NCBI RefSeq assembly: GCF_000350225.1
Contig: NW_005179279.1
Coordinates: 1-64,000 of the forward strand
Source: Chondrus crispus
Lineage: Eukaryota > Rhodophyta > Florideophyceae > Gigartinales > Gigartinaceae
Direction: 5' to 3'
DNA length: 64,000 nt
Shown: one piece after another, positions 1 through 11,585 of the stretch
How the letters are laid out: every line of letters begins with the position of its first letter
How positions within the stretch are numbered: position 1 is the first letter of the stretch
Notes under the pieces: model-generated
The model's database searches: none
Seen by the model: only the letters and a program-made list of their open reading frames with translations
Told to the model about the DNA's origin: nothing
Position numbers and translations under genes: made by a program

Positions 1-3000
1 CTCCTCCCTTGAGTTGCCCCAAGGGGTCCAACAAATGACAGCGATCAGGACCCAAACTTGTCCCTCCATGCGCGTTCTTCTCCGCACACATGTCGCCCAT
101 TCGACCAATACGCAGAGGCTACCCAGGCTCTCACATATCCTCTCCCATCCTTTTGAGCTTGCTATAGCTATGTGGCGCCTCTAAAATAGAAAACGTTGTG
201 TGGAGCTTCTTCAGTCTCCCTCAAATACTCTCAACGAGACCGGGTACGCGTTCGTCTGCAGTATGACACAGAATGTTGCGCCCCTGTGATTGAAACAATC
301 GTGAGTGATAAAATTTCTCCTCGTTGTACTTGGTCTCCTGTCCACGACACTTCATCATGGTTACTGCGTAGGGCCGTGAGTTCAGTATTTCTTCGTCCCA
401 CGCCACCTTTTCCATCATCAGTTCATTCACTCCCCACCTGGCATCTTCCATCACGTAGGCAAACACTCGGCGTAGCGACGCTCTCTGTTACTTTGTCATT
501 AATTGCGAGCGACCGACGACGGGGACGCCCCCATTCGGCTTAATAACGGGATCTCATCTTAGAGGACTTCGAACGGGTCCCCCACGTAGTGGCTCTCCAC
601 TCGGCTTCCTTTGTCTTCGACCGCCTCATATATTGCATCGTCGAATCGTAGTTTCAACCACTCTACAGTACGCGAACCTCCTCGTCCTGTGCGTTGGGCA
701 TCAGCCCATTCGCCCGGAACCCTTCAAGATTGAAGCACGCACCGGTGATCCTGTCAATGTTGCTCACTCGTCATTTCCCCATTTTCCACCTCGTTCCTAT
801 GAGGGCGGAAAACTGCCGTCCTCTTCGAGGACTTCCATCCTTCCAAATGCATCAATAAATAAAGTAAGAAATGGTATCGGGCAACCCCGCTGTCCGAGTG
901 TACGGGGCGTCGCCCCCTTATATATTTATGTCTTCTTGTATGACAGCGTCTTGCTGCACACGTTGTCCTCGTATCGGAGGGACCCTTTTTCCCATCAAGA
1001 GTGGAGCTTCCCTCTTTCTCGCGACTGGGAACGAGCTTGAAAAGCATCGTCCCTTCGAATTTCCCCTTTAAGTGGGAAAACAATGGCGACTGCGTCACCA
1101 GCGCGACAATTGTCTTATTTGACCGTCCTTGTCTCTGCTCCCATACTGGGCAAAATTCCATTCGTGGTCGACCACGATCTCCGTGAGACAGGCCATTCGT
1201 GCGATGCCTCTACTGTCTTCGTGCGTTGCATCCCGGTTCGGGTACATATCTAGTCCAAATAAATTTGAGCGTAGAGGCAGAACATGTCTCTCTCTGGTCC
1301 TCTATCGCGAGGGGGCTTGACAGTCCTCCTATAGTTGTGTCTTAGAGGGAGTTGGGGGATTTTGGTGATCTTGGGGAGCGTCGTCGCCCTTGCCAAGGCC
1401 ACTCGCGACATCTTCGATCTTGGTATGTGGGGGACGCGTCCCTTGCCCCAGGCTTGAAAAACGACACTTCCATCTCCTCCCTGTGTTTCGTTGTACTTCA
1501 CTGTCTTCTCAAAAAAACAGATAGAAGGAGGACAGAAAGAAATAATAAAGTAGAAAGGTACGGGAATAGGGAGGGGAATCAAAGAAAAGAGGGGAAAAGG
1601 ACATGAAAAGGAAAAGGGAGGGACCCTTACGGTTGGTCGCTCGGGGTAAAAAAATTGACTTGAGCTGTGACATCGGCAGTCGTCAAGACCAACGGACTGA
1701 TCGCCGTAATCAAGCTCGTCGAGCTACCCATTCTCTCCGCTGGAGTCGTTCTCGCCGCAGTGGTCCTCTAGGGCGTACGAGGAGGAGACTGGGGAGTGAC
1801 TCTCCGTCACCTCATAAATGAAGAAAGCAAATGCCGTTTCCCTTGTTTTTCTTTCCTTGGTTGCTGCCTCGAACGAGGAAGTCTTTCACGAAAATATTCG
1901 CGGTCTGGCGTAGGAAGGAGCAGCCTTCCTAGGCGAGTGTGTGCGACGACTTAAACGCGGTCTTCCTCGAAGTCTGCATGTCATGTGCTCGTGTGGGAGG
2001 ACCCACCCGCTCATCGAGCGTCGGTCTCTCAGTTCGCAGATCGTAGTCACCGCCTTTGAAGTGGGATCGACGACGTCGTCGTTCGTGGTTGTGGTCGGCG
2101 TCGCGCGCGGGGGTGTGTAACGGTGCTGCCGGACGGCCTCGGATACTCGTGCCTTTGGCTATAGCAAGCGGCACCCCGTTCTCGCATGACCGACAAGTTC
2201 CGTACCTTCCCTTAATTTTGATTAAAATTTCGAAGACTGATCAGTGTTCGATTTTCGATTTTCTCCGCCCGTCCAGCAGCTCCCTGCCGGCATCCCCATT
2301 TTTTTGATTAAATCATGCCCCACGAGGGCGTGTCACTGATCCAAGCGTCCCTTCACGTGCGCGGGGCGGCAGCGCGTGATCGCATCCAAGGAGGTGTAGT
2401 ACCTCAGCCTGAGACTACAGTGATTTTTTCATTCCACGGCATGGCCGGGCAGGCCATTTCATTCATGGGCGGGGGTCCCGGGCAAAATCGCTTAAGTTAT
2501 TTCATTTCCCTTCTCCTCACTCTGAGGGATCTCGTTTCCGGCGACTGTCCTTACTCTCTCCCTCTGCGACGCGGTTCACCGCATCACTTCCAACTTGAGA
2601 GCCTCTGGGTGGGGATCATCCCCAATACAATTTCAACATTTCACTCGCGGTCTTATCGCGTCCCGCATCATTGACTCTCTCTTGATCAGCCTCCCTTGCA
2701 TGCGCCTCTACATCAACTGCATCTTTTCCCCTTCTTCTCCCTCGACTCGAGGGTAACCCGCTCGTCTGCCTGACACATCCCGCTATCCCTTAGAGAATAC
2801 CGTAGTCTGTTCCTCCTTTCCCTGAACGGTAACACGACACACACACGACTACAGCACCACGCTTTTCCTTCACTCACACCTTCCCAACTGCGTTCCGCGT
2901 TCTCCTGCCTTCCGCCGTCTGGTTTCTTCCAAACACTTACTCAATTAGGCACAGTCCGTCGTGCTCAGTTATTCGTAGAATACACTTCTTCCTCGGCCCG

Positions 3001-3676
3001 ACGCACAGCGTATTAACTTGCTTACGATCGACGGCTCGCACGGGACTAGGTACGCTCGTCTGCGGGTCGCCGAACGATAGGCGTTGTAGGGCTCATTCAC
3101 CTTGGTCCGCGGTGCGGGTTCCTTCTCCCTACGTCCTTTCAAGAGACAACCGAAAGCACACAAAAAGAAAAAACAAAACAAAACAGAGTAGAACAAAAAC
3201 AAAAACAAAAGTAGTGGGTTACTGTGGTCAGGGGGTAAGTAAGTCCTCGATGAGGACGATGGTCATGTAAAAGTACATGGTACAAAACAAGCGCGCGTCT
3301 TGCTCGGTCTTCAATCCTAGCAGATCGACGGCGAACGTCCCCAGTGTGTGCCGTCGGCTGCGGGCGACAACAACAAGAAAAGTAATTATTTTGGATTATC
3401 TTGCTCTCCGAGGACGGGACACTGATCTCGCTTGTCGTTTCGCGTGCATCCGTTGATTACGGGGGTGCGTCTTCCGGTAGGCTCAATGCCTCGTCCGGGG
3501 GCACCACATCACTTCAAGTCCCCAAAACGCGTCACTCTTCGTTCCCCTCTCGTGAAGGCGTTCCGCGTTCTCTTGCCTTGCTCCTCTCGCTCCGACTTTC
3601 CTTGCTTGCGGACCCCTTCTGCTCCAAATTTCTGACTCCTCCGTGTTCCATAACCTGCTGATTCTATTGACGATGA
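1..3676. other. Non-coding stretch downstream of element A
   Basis: I see no convincing gene here; all open frames are short and resemble no family I recognise. On the minus strand this lies directly 3' of the element A chromodomain stop, so it is probably the 3' extension of that retrotransposon. The best support is a weak match, at about 2990-3110 on the minus strand, to the region at about 20860-20900 downstream of element B, around a shared ...TCGATCGT... core followed by ACGCTGT. A T-rich tract on the minus strand (3160-3215) has a counterpart at 20700-20760 after element B. I could not find the LTR that should close element A, so it is missing or lies left of the window. Confidence 0.45.
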
Positions 3677-5308
3677 CTATCCCACTCGCGCGTGCGCGAC
3701 TTGCGGCGGCAAGGGTAACTTCTTCCTTCGGAAATACGTGACGGCCGCACTGCGGGGTAATTGCTCACTGGGCTCCCACGTCGCGTCCTCGGGCGTATAG
3801 CCGTACCATTCCACCTTGAGAATCAAATTACCATTTTGATAATCGCGGTCGGCGACCCGATCGATTACGTATTCCGTATTCTCCGTTTCCTCTCCTTTCT
3901 CTGAACTGTTCCCTTCCCCCTCCTGAAGATCTTCCAACTCGTCCTCTTCTCCGGACTTTCCAAAATCGCGTAGGTCCGGAGATGTCTCCGCTGTCGGCGC
4001 TTGACTAATTGGATTGTCCTGGTCCCCTGACGTACGTGCACGGGTGTGAGGACATTCCTCGTCCTCCATTACCTCTCCTTCTTCGTTTAGCTCCGGCGCT
4101 CCCAGGAACTGTAGCGCTTGACGTAGGCCACTTATCGGCGCATAGTCCATCGGGCTTGGGGCTCACTCCACTCTGTCTCGCGATACGCGTTCCTCCTGAT
4201 CGCCAATGGCAATGACTACCGTATGTTGATCCGATCTTTTAACCTGATAAGGTCCTGTAGCAACTTGTGCCAGCTTGTGTTTCGGTTCGCTAGCTGTGCC
4301 CTGCTCCTTCCAGAGGAACACGTAGGACCCCGGTGGGATCTCATATTGCGATTTGCGAAGGCGTGCGTCGAAATTTCGCTTGTACCGGGCTTGTTCCTTT
4401 TGCAAACTTCTATCGACGCCTCGCATTTGGCTCTCCAACCACGACTGCCATTTCAGGTAGTATGCTCGTGACGAGCTGAAGTTCTCCAAAGTTGGTTGCG
4501 CTTGTAACGCAATGCTTCTCGGCGCCCGAGCTAACACCAGCTCGAAGGGCGCGATGTTCGTAGTTCGATGAACTTGTGTGTTGTATGCGACCGTCACAGC
4601 GTCGCTAAATAAGTCCCAGTCCTTGGGATGCTCTCCAACATATTTTCGCAACGCGGAAGTCAGCGTGCGGTTAAATCTCTCAACTTGGCCGTTGGCTTGC
4701 GGGTGGTACGTAGTCGTGAACACATTGCGTATGCCGATAATTCGGCAGACATTCTGAAAGAACCGGGCCGTGAACTGTGTTCCATTGTCGGACAGCAGCT
4801 TGACCGGCGGTCCGTACACGAATACCCAATGGTGAACGAAGGCTTGTGCGATGTGCGCACCTGATATCTTCTTCAACGGTACGGTTCGTACCAGTTTCGA
4901 GTATCGGTCGCTGATCACGAGAATGTACCGATTTCCTCGTTTAGTTGTGATTAGCTCGCCGAGAATGTCGATGGCGACAAACTCCAGCGGAGCTTTGGGC
5001 GTGAACAGCTTCATTTCCTTCGTGTTTCTTCTTAACTTCACCCTTTCCCGCACACATGCGGCGCAATTCTTCGCGACTGCATAGCAGTCTAGGGCCATCG
5101 TAGGGCAATAAAAATATCTTCTCAAAGTCTTGTAAAGTTTCCTGCCTCCCGGGTGGCCTGCCAATTTTGCGTAGTGGCTCAACTCTAGGACGCGGTCCCT
5201 TAACGATTGTGGTATCACCACTTGTACAAACTCCGCCGCAGTACGGCATAGAGTTCCTTCGAGTTCCTCGGTCTCCGTGCTGAACGTTTTCACCTTTCTG
5301 GCGTCCAT
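3677..5308 (-). pseudogene. Element A integrase and chromodomain
   Basis: Integrase would insert the cDNA; the chromodomain is thought to steer it to modified histones. In order: an HHCC zinc-binding region (H-x6-H then C-x2-C, about 5170-5040), the catalytic core with Asp in 'VAIDIL', Asp in 'LLSDNG' and Glu in 'GQVERF' (D,D-35-E spacing), a GPY/F-like 'GPYQV' module, then an acidic linker and a chromodomain with 'VEWYGY' and 'ATWEP' near 3760-3840. The frame is continuous except for one TGA at 4163-4165, where element B has a leucine codon, so the chromodomain is cut off from integrase. The upstream frame is separated by a frameshift near 5410. Confidence 0.88.
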
Positions 5309-5664
5309 TTTTTCCTTGATGCGGTTGCAGAAGGGGTCGACGGCTTGCTCGCGAATGAGCTCCTCCGGAGTGAAAGCTTGGAATTGATCGAGGTGCTCAG
5401 GGGCGGTCCCCCCTCAAGAGCGAGGATGTCGTCTAACGCGTCAAAACTGTCCTCGTCCTCCACCGTTCCCTCGGCCGGTTCGGCCATAAAGCATGGAATT
5501 TCGTCGTCGATTTCGTCGACGGTTTCTCCTGCGGTCCGTAATCTTGACAGGGCATCGGCTTGGCTGTTAAGCTTGCCCTTCTTGTACTTGATTTCGAAAT
5601 CAAATTCCGAGAGGCGGAGCCTCCATCCGATTAATCTCCCGCTGGGGTCGGTTACGTTCATCAA
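5290..5664 (-). pseudogene. Element A RNase H end and pol linker
   Basis: This frame holds the last part of RNase H ('TDPSGRLIGWRLRLSEFDFEI', then 'QADALSRL') and the acidic linker that precedes integrase. It follows two in-frame stops (5665-5667 TAG and 5674-5676 TGA) that cut it from the main RT frame. Near 5410 it loses frame inside a run of six G on the coding strand where element B has seven, after which the translated sequence here no longer matches the integrase N-terminus. A single-base deletion in the G-run explains this. Confidence 0.8.
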
Positions 5665-5673
5665 CTACCTCAA

Positions 5674-6945
5674 TCAGGCATGGTCGGTATGCACAATGAA
5701 GTGCTCGCCATATAGATATGGTCTTAAAGTCTGTACGGCCCAAATTACCGCTACACATTCTTTTTCTGATACAGAATAGTGTCTCTCGGCTGCAGCAAAC
5801 GTTCTTGAAAAGAACCCGATGGGTTTACATTGCGCATCCGGATGCGTTTGAAATAATGCAGCGCCGATTTGATAGTCGCTTGCATCGGTATCTACCGAGT
5901 AGGGTAGGTCCTTCTTCGGCAGCGCCAACACCGGTGGCGCCAAGATGGCGTTTTTGAGCTTGTGAAAAGCTTTTTTGCATGGTTCGTCGAATCCTTCCAA
6001 CTGGACCGGTTGTCCTTTCTTCAGTAGTTGGTTTAGAGGGTGCGCGATTTTGGCATAATGCGGAACGAATCTGCGGTAGACATTACAAAGTCCCAAGAAG
6101 CTCCTAAGCATGGTCTGCGTTTGAGGGTACCTCATTTGTTCCAGTGCGGCGGTTCGCGCGGCGTCAACTACCAATGTCCCTGGCCGAACGACATGGCCCA
6201 GGTACTTGATCTTTTCGACGAAAAATTCGCACTTGCAAAGCCTGAGCTTCACACCTGCCTTCTCCAATACAGAAAGTATTTCATCCACGTGCACGATGTG
6301 CTCCTCCCACGACTTGCTAAAAATTATTATGTCGTCCAGATACACCAAACAGCACTTCCAACGGAACGGAGAGAGCAGGATATCCATTGCTCTCTGAAAC
6401 GTCGCTGGCGCGTTACTTAGCCCGAAGGGCATTCTTGAGAAGCGATACAGTCCTGAGTGACACGAAAATGCGGTCTTGTCGCCGTCGCGCTCAGGGATAG
6501 GCATCTGCCAATATCCCGAGATGGCGTCCAACGAGGAGAAAACCTTGGTGTCACCAAGCGCGTCCAGGCACTCATCCATGCGCGGTAAAGGATACGTGTC
6601 CTTTACCGTCACTGCGTTTAACCGACGATAGTCTACGCAAAAGCGCATCGATCCGTCCGGCTTCGGCACAAATAAAACGGGCGACGCCCATTCTGATTGG
6701 GCCGGTTCGATGACTCCTGCTTCTAACATCTTCTGTACTTCTGCGTCCTCGACCTCCCGAGCTTTTGGACCGGCTCGGTAGGGAGCTTGTGCAATTGGCC
6801 TTGTATCCGGGGCCAGTTCAATCCGATGCACCGTGGTGTTGATCGCACCGAGGGTCCCATCCCACATGCGGGAATACTTTTTCAACATTCGACGGAATCT
6901 TTCACGCAGCCGGTCCGGCACGTGGCTCAGGTCGAGTTCCTCCAC
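5674..6945 (-). pseudogene. Element A reverse transcriptase and RNase H
   Basis: The reverse transcriptase copies element RNA into DNA inside the Gag particle; RNase H removes the RNA strand. Visible motifs in order: 'FVPKPDGSMRFCVDYRRLN' (fingers), 'LDAISGYWQMP' (first catalytic Asp), 'RMPFGLSNAPATFQR', 'YLDDIIIFS' (the YxDD box), 'LGHVV', and RNase H 'VDTDASDYQIGAALFQ' with 'ERHYSVSEKECVAVIWAV' and 'HTDHA'. It ends at a TGA (5674) where element B has a serine codon, and nine bases later comes a TAG that A and B share. Upstream it is joined to the protease frame through two small deletions (near 7090 and 6960) that together restore frame. Confidence 0.9.
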
Positions 6946-7086
6946 GTCCGGCGGGGAGGCTCAATCCGCCGCTCCAGCTTCGTAGTTGCCGTCGCGGAGA
7001 GCCTTTCCTCCCGTTCTCCTTGCTGTTCCTCCCGGTCTTGATCCGACGGTTCGCATCTTGTCTCGCCCGTAGGCGTCTTGGTGGAA

Positions 7087-8256
7087 TTAGGAAATTTCCT
7101 TCTTCCTTTCTTGAATTCCGATAACTTCACCAATGGTGGTTTTGCTCTCGAGCGCGGCTCTCGGGTGCGGTAATAATTCTGCCACCACTTGGCCTTTTTG
7201 CACCCTGACAGGGTACGTCCTAAAATTTGCAACGAGTAAACGAAATGGCCGGTCGGGCTCAACCTGAACAACACCATTCGTGGACGTCAACCCGTGCCTT
7301 TCGTACAACGACGAGTACGGCTGAACCACCACCAAGCCCGCCCTCTTTGAGGTGCATTCCACGACGCGCTGCGTCCCTGGCTCGATAGTCGTGGCTCTTG
7401 CCACTTTTACCTTAGGGGAAATTCGCTCCACCTTTCCATCACTCTCGCCCTCGCCCGGGACGAGATTCTTCTTCCCTTTTCTCGTCGAGAACCGTGTAAC
7501 TATCGGAACCTCCGAGAAATCCGCCAACTCAACCGTCTTCTTCCTTGGATAAATGGCTTCCACAAACCGGTCACAGTAGTCCGCGCCTAGAATTAGCGGG
7601 ACTGCTAGTTTTTCGCATACAATAAACTCGGCTGCGGCCACAAATTTTCCAAGCCTCACAGGCATTCTAATCGTGCCGAGAGTCCGAAGTGGCCTATTGT
7701 TCGCGTCGCCAATGTCTTGGGTCGGTCCGTAGGACACTAGAGATTCCATTCCAGCCGGGAGTTCCGATTTTCGCACAAGGTTTGGTCCCGCGCCGGTGTC
7801 TGAAACAGACAACACCCGGCTCATCAATCTGAGTGTGGGTCCAATGTCCGCGTAAACTTTGTAGTTTTTTCGCGCAAGAACCAAAATCTTCTCGCGACAC
7901 TCCCTTCGATTAACCCTGTACCAGGGTCTTCGAACTTCTTCCAGCGGATGATCTCGGGCTCGGCTCAGAATTTTCTTGACTTGAGCTGGCCCTTTGGGCT
8001 TATCCACCAATCCGACAACCTCCTCATCGGGGTCTGATTTTTCCCTTAGAGACGGGGAACGGGGCTGAGCCCCGGGCACAGTACGTCGACCCTGTGCCTC
8101 TCGCGACTCATGCGAGATTACCCTCTCTAGTTTTCCTGCCGTGGAGGGATCGTTCTCACATCCGACGGCGCGAGACCCGCGGCGGGCCCTCTGAAGTGTT
8201 GGTTCGACCTCGGCGTTGAAGCACTCGGCGCGCTCGCCGTCTGTGAATCGAACCAA
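7087..8256 (-). pseudogene. Element A protease region of pol
   Basis: Aspartic protease that would cleave Gag-Pol. The active-site motif 'DTGAGPNLV' lies at about 7775-7800, and the matching flap/C-terminal motif 'VPLILGADY' about 75 residues on. The frame overlaps the end of gag by about 130 bases and is offset by -1 relative to gag; the same offset occurs in element B, so the arrangement is ancestral. It runs into a stop at 7087 because of a 2-base deletion relative to element B, so it is no longer continuous with RT. Confidence 0.85.
8127..8138 (-). promoter_or_regulatory. Candidate gag-pol -1 frameshift site (element A)
   Basis: At the gag stop the coding strand reads CAGGAAAACTAG, with GAA-AAC immediately before TAG in the gag frame. 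The pol frame is -1 relative to gag and is open through this point. Exactly the same 12 bases end gag in element B (16187-16198). The A-run would allow a slip, but it is not a classical X-XXY-YYZ heptamer, so restart or another mechanism is possible. Confidence 0.4.
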
Positions 8257-10412
8257 TTCTCGACCTTCAGGTAACTCGTCGATGGTATCACTAACCTCTC
8301 CATCGGAGACAACGCCTCATAATTTTCCAAAACTCGGTGCATTTCCCGGAGGGAAAGAATGCACGTTGGCGCGGCGTGCTCTTTTTCATAGCAATGATAG
8401 CACACCAGTCCGCGCGTCTTGACGGGATATTGCGGCCTAGGCGCTCCACGGGCCGGCGGCCTTCCTTGACGTTGCGGCCTTCCCATACAGCCTGGCCTTC
8501 GAAACGTCGTACTCTTGTCTTCCATCGGAATGCGCGGCGCCGGCGTGTGGCCGCGCCCCCGAAACATCATCACGGGATCCGTGGGCTCTGAAAATGACTC
8601 CGTCGTGTATGCAGGCGTCGGTAAAGTTGACGACCCGCTGTCCGCGTAGTCCTCGTGTCCGTAGCCCTCCGATGGCTCAATGAACTCGCCTTCGGCTACT
8701 AACGCTCCTTCGTAGTGATTTTCGCTACTTCCGTGCGTACCGCGCTCATCTGACGCGGAAATTGACTCGGCTAAACGGACGGCGGCATGACTTTTGCGAC
8801 CGGGATAAGAAGCCCTCGGCTTCTTACCTGCCCTGATCGTCGATGGCGTCTGGATCGTGACCTTCTTGGTCTTCTTGTCCTTAGCGCGGCTCGCCGAGCC
8901 ATGCGCCTTCGCGTAATTCACTAGTCTCAAAAACGAAACGTCCCGATTGTCTTGCCGGTATTGAGATACCATCGGCTTGATACTCGAATCGAGTCCTTCA
9001 ATAAACATCGTCATTTGTTCTTCCATCGAATATACGTTTCCACATCGATTGCTCGCGTCCGTCAGACGGATATAAAATTCCATCTCGTCTTCAGACGGTC
9101 TTTGCTGAATCTCTCGCAATGCGAGTACGGCTTGACGGATCGCCTCGTCGGTTGCGAAACTCCTCAACAACCACTGTACGGCCTCTGGCCAAACGGATAC
9201 TTTTCCGTGATGGTACCCGGCCGTCTGAGACACCGAAGTGTACTGTCTCAAGGCGATGCCGCTTAGAAATTCGGGCAACAAGCGGATCGCTTGCCCCTCG
9301 TTCATTTCTTGAGTATCAAACTCTTGAACTAATTTTGCCAAAAAATCCAACACAAGGACCCCGTCCTCACCTGTGAACGCGTTGTCCTTCTTCACCTTAG
9401 GCGGAATATCTCTCCTTATTTTTCGCACGGCGGTCCGCCGGGAACTTGACAAATATGTCTGCGGGTTCCGCAAGCGGTACGTTCGGTACGAAAGTAATTT
9501 CTTGAAGAGGTAGTTGGTCGGATTCAGCTCCTCCAACTCCTCCCATCGCGGCCTGCGTCGCGTTGCGACATCTTCGGGCTCCGCGTCCTTGTCTCTCCGC
9601 GAGTCGGACGAATTGACTCCGCCCCGTCTGGAGGTAATTTTCTTGCCCTGCGAAATTCCTTTTCCTTCGTCTGAACGATGTTCGGAATCGCTGGCATGGT
9701 TCGACGAACCGTCGTCACCATCTTCGGAAAGGCCATTCGACTCGGCCGTTGAGTCTTGGCCCTCCGGCTCGTCACTACAGTGACTCTTGCTCCGGCGTCG
9801 CAGATTCTTCTTCGAGGTCTTCGACTTGGAACTCCGCTGTACAGCGGCCTTGTCCTTCTTCAATCGACGGTCGCCTTCTCGACCCGTGGGGAGCGGCTCT
9901 TCACCGGCGACCTGCTCAAGGTCCTTGAGACGATGAGCGGCGCGGTCGAACCGGTCGTCGATACTGCTTCTAAATTTACCTAAGGACTCTAAAGCTTGAT
10001 TCGCGTCGCGCCTTGCGTCCTTGACTGAACTTTTCAACGAAGCTAGGACCTCCAGCTCCAGACCGTCGGTCGCATCACCTCGCTCCTTCTCGACGAGATC
10101 CACTCGAGCCGATAGCTCTCCTAAAACGGTGTGGAACTCGGATGCTTGCAACTCCAGTTGCTTCCGGACGAGGGCTAATTCAGCCTCGACATTTTTCGTC
10201 ATCTCTTGGCGAATTTCCTCGCCCATCTTCTCGAACCTGTAGAATAGGTTATCCTTGTCGGTTTCGATCCCCGTCGGGGATTCTTGACCTTCAGGCTCCG
10301 TGGCCGTATTGGCCTGGCTTCGGGTGCGAGGACCTCGCGGGATCCTCGACGCCCTTGCCGATCCGCTCCTACTCGCCCCGGGACCGACGTCCCCGGGGGC
10401 GCTTGTCGACAT
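8127..10412 (-). CDS. gag: Element A gag polyprotein
   Basis: Structural protein of the virus-like particle, 761 residues from the ATG at 10412. I chose this ATG because the homologous frame in element B begins at the same 'MSTSAPGDVG'; the frame is open further upstream only because it runs into leader sequence. Residues about 55-175 are rich in heptad-like hydrophobic positions and look like a coiled coil. A Ser/Arg/Lys-rich acidic-basic segment follows, then the capsid-like region ('LPEFLSGIALRQYTS', 'EDEMEFYIRL'), then one CCHC zinc knuckle (C-x2-C-x4-H-x4-C, residues about 671-684) for RNA binding. The frame is open end to end, unlike its counterpart in element B. It ends in TAG with pol continuing in the -1 frame. 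Confidence 0.88.
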   Translation of the reverse strand: MSTSAPGDVGPGASRSGSARASRIPRGPRTRSQANTATEPEGQESPTGIETDKDNLFYRFEKMGEEIRQEMTKNVEAELALVRKQLELQASEFHTVLGELSARVDLVEKERGDATDGLELEVLASLKSSVKDARRDANQALESLGKFRSSIDDRFDRAAHRLKDLEQVAGEEPLPTGREGDRRLKKDKAAVQRSSKSKTSKKNLRRRSKSHCSDEPEGQDSTAESNGLSEDGDDGSSNHASDSEHRSDEGKGISQGKKITSRRGGVNSSDSRRDKDAEPEDVATRRRPRWEELEELNPTNYLFKKLLSYRTYRLRNPQTYLSSSRRTAVRKIRRDIPPKVKKDNAFTGEDGVLVLDFLAKLVQEFDTQEMNEGQAIRLLPEFLSGIALRQYTSVSQTAGYHHGKVSVWPEAVQWLLRSFATDEAIRQAVLALREIQQRPSEDEMEFYIRLTDASNRCGNVYSMEEQMTMFIEGLDSSIKPMVSQYRQDNRDVSFLRLVNYAKAHGSASRAKDKKTKKVTIQTPSTIRAGKKPRASYPGRKSHAAVRLAESISASDERGTHGSSENHYEGALVAEGEFIEPSEGYGHEDYADSGSSTLPTPAYTTESFSEPTDPVMMFRGRGHTPAPRIPMEDKSTTFRRPGCMGRPQRQGRPPARGAPRPQYPVKTRGLVCYHCYEKEHAAPTCILSLREMHRVLENYEALSPMERLVIPSTSYLKVENWFDSQTASAPSASTPRSNQHFRGPAAGLAPSDVRTIPPRQEN

Positions 10413-10471
10413 CGCTCGTACAAGCGAACCTACACAAAAAAGTGCAAACAAAAGAAATAAAAAAGAGACTC

Positions 10472-10500
10472 CGTTACCCAGACCACTTTCGTAGTACAAC
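10472..10500 (-). other. Second LTR-end/primer-site-like motif in element A leader
   Basis: On the minus strand this reads GTACTACGAAAGTGGTCT followed by GGGTAACGG. It repeats the junction found at the true LTR end of this family (ACTACA followed by AAAGTGGTC). Element B has the same second copy at about 13840-13860, so the leader of this family carries a duplicated junction motif. Confidence 0.5.
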
Positions 10501-10510
10501 TCCAGATCAG

Positions 10511-11529
10511 TGTAGTATAACCCCCCCTGGGGCATTATTTTAGATTAGATCAACTCAGAATCGGATCGGTTACTGTAGGGCTCGATGCTCTACAGGACCA
10601 CTGTGGTGCCAGAAAGAGTCCGATGCCCCCTCGACCTCTGTGGGTCGGGGGGCGACGGCGGCTTTATTGGAGTGTGCGGGATCTGTGCCCTAATGGCAGT
10701 GCACTGTCTAGTGTGCTGTCTTATCTGGGTGGAACCGCAGTGTGTGGGAGCTCAGACAGGCCGAGCGTCGAACTGGGTTCTGGGTGGAACCACACCCACA
10801 ACCTGTGGTGCCAGAAAGAGTCCGATGCCCCCTCGACCTCTGTGGGTCGGGGGGCGACGGCGGCTTTATTGGAGTGTGCGGGATCTGTGCCCTAATGGCA
10901 GTGCACTGTCTAGTGTGCTGTCTTATCTGGGTGGAACCACAACCACCACGTGTACCCCCGAGTACAGGGGGCGCGCGTGTACACGTGTACGCGCCGGACC
11001 GAAGAGCGCACACACACGTGTACTGTCAGCCCCGATGGCTGACAGTATTACAGTGTCGACCGACCGCTACAGTACGTCGCTACAGTACATCGGTACTGTA
11101 CTATTATGATAGGTTATTATGTACATTAAATATGGAGCGGACCGGCGGCGGTGGAGGAGGACAAGCACGGACTTGTCCCCCACCGACCGTCAAGGTCCGA
11201 CTTCCCGCTTATTCTAAGGTAGCGCTCGCAAACTATCTTAGAGCGGCACCGAGCGCGGGTTGAGGACGCGCGCGGTACGCCCACGAGCCGGCTCCGCCTC
11301 CGCCCGTCGGTACTGGATCGTTACCCAGTACCGCGCCGGGGCGTCGAGGCGTCGAACAGCTCGCGCGTACCAGCGTCCTCCCCGTTCCCGCTCTACCACG
11401 CTACCCGGGCCCGCTGCCCGCTGCCCGGTGCCGTTAGCTGGTGTCCCGCTTCACCCCCGTCTTCCAGATCGACAAGGGTCTCGGTCGAACTGTGCATACA
11501 CCCCTATCGCTGGGGGTGTTAATGCTACA
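10511..11529 (+). mobile_element. Solo LTR of the C/D/E family inserted in element A leader
   Basis: Starts TGTAGTATAACCCCCC and ends GGGTGTTAATGCTACA, the same inverted termini as the LTRs of elements C, D and E. It is flanked on both sides by ATCAG (10506-10510 and 11530-11534), a 5-bp target duplication, with no internal element sequence; it is therefore a solo LTR left by LTR-LTR recombination. Orientation matches the D LTR (plus). It is longer than the 679-bp D LTR because of a roughly 346-bp insertion at about 10596-10941. It carries the hairpins CTGTCAGCC/GGCTGACAG (about 11024-11046) and TACAGTAC/GTACTGTA (about 11081-11100). Confidence 0.9.
10601..10940 (+). repeat. 138-bp direct repeat inside the solo LTR
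   Basis: Two copies, 10601-10738 and 10803-10940, of a segment beginning CTGTGGTGCCAGAAAGAGTC and ending GGGTGGAACC, separated by 64 bp. The whole insert is absent from the D LTR, which passes directly from its TACAG to ACCACCACGTG. I see no tRNA or other RNA fold signature in it. Confidence 0.8.
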
Positions 11530-11585
11530 ATCAGGACTTTCGTAGGCAAAATTCTTGATCAGGCCTCCTGCACAGTAGACGAATT

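Noticed and set aside
1250..2674. Open frames of 80-120 codons in the left margin as host genes
   Set aside because: Low-complexity, overlapping on both strands, no recognisable domains, and located in the probable 3' region of element A.
5345..10543. Plus-strand open frames across element A (for example 5345-5779 and 10142-10543)
   Set aside because: They are antisense to retrotransposon coding sequence, recur antisense to the same places in element B, and show no protein family.
10601..10940. Insert in the solo LTR as a tRNA or 5S gene
   Set aside because: No A/B box pair or cloverleaf-like arrangement could be made out.
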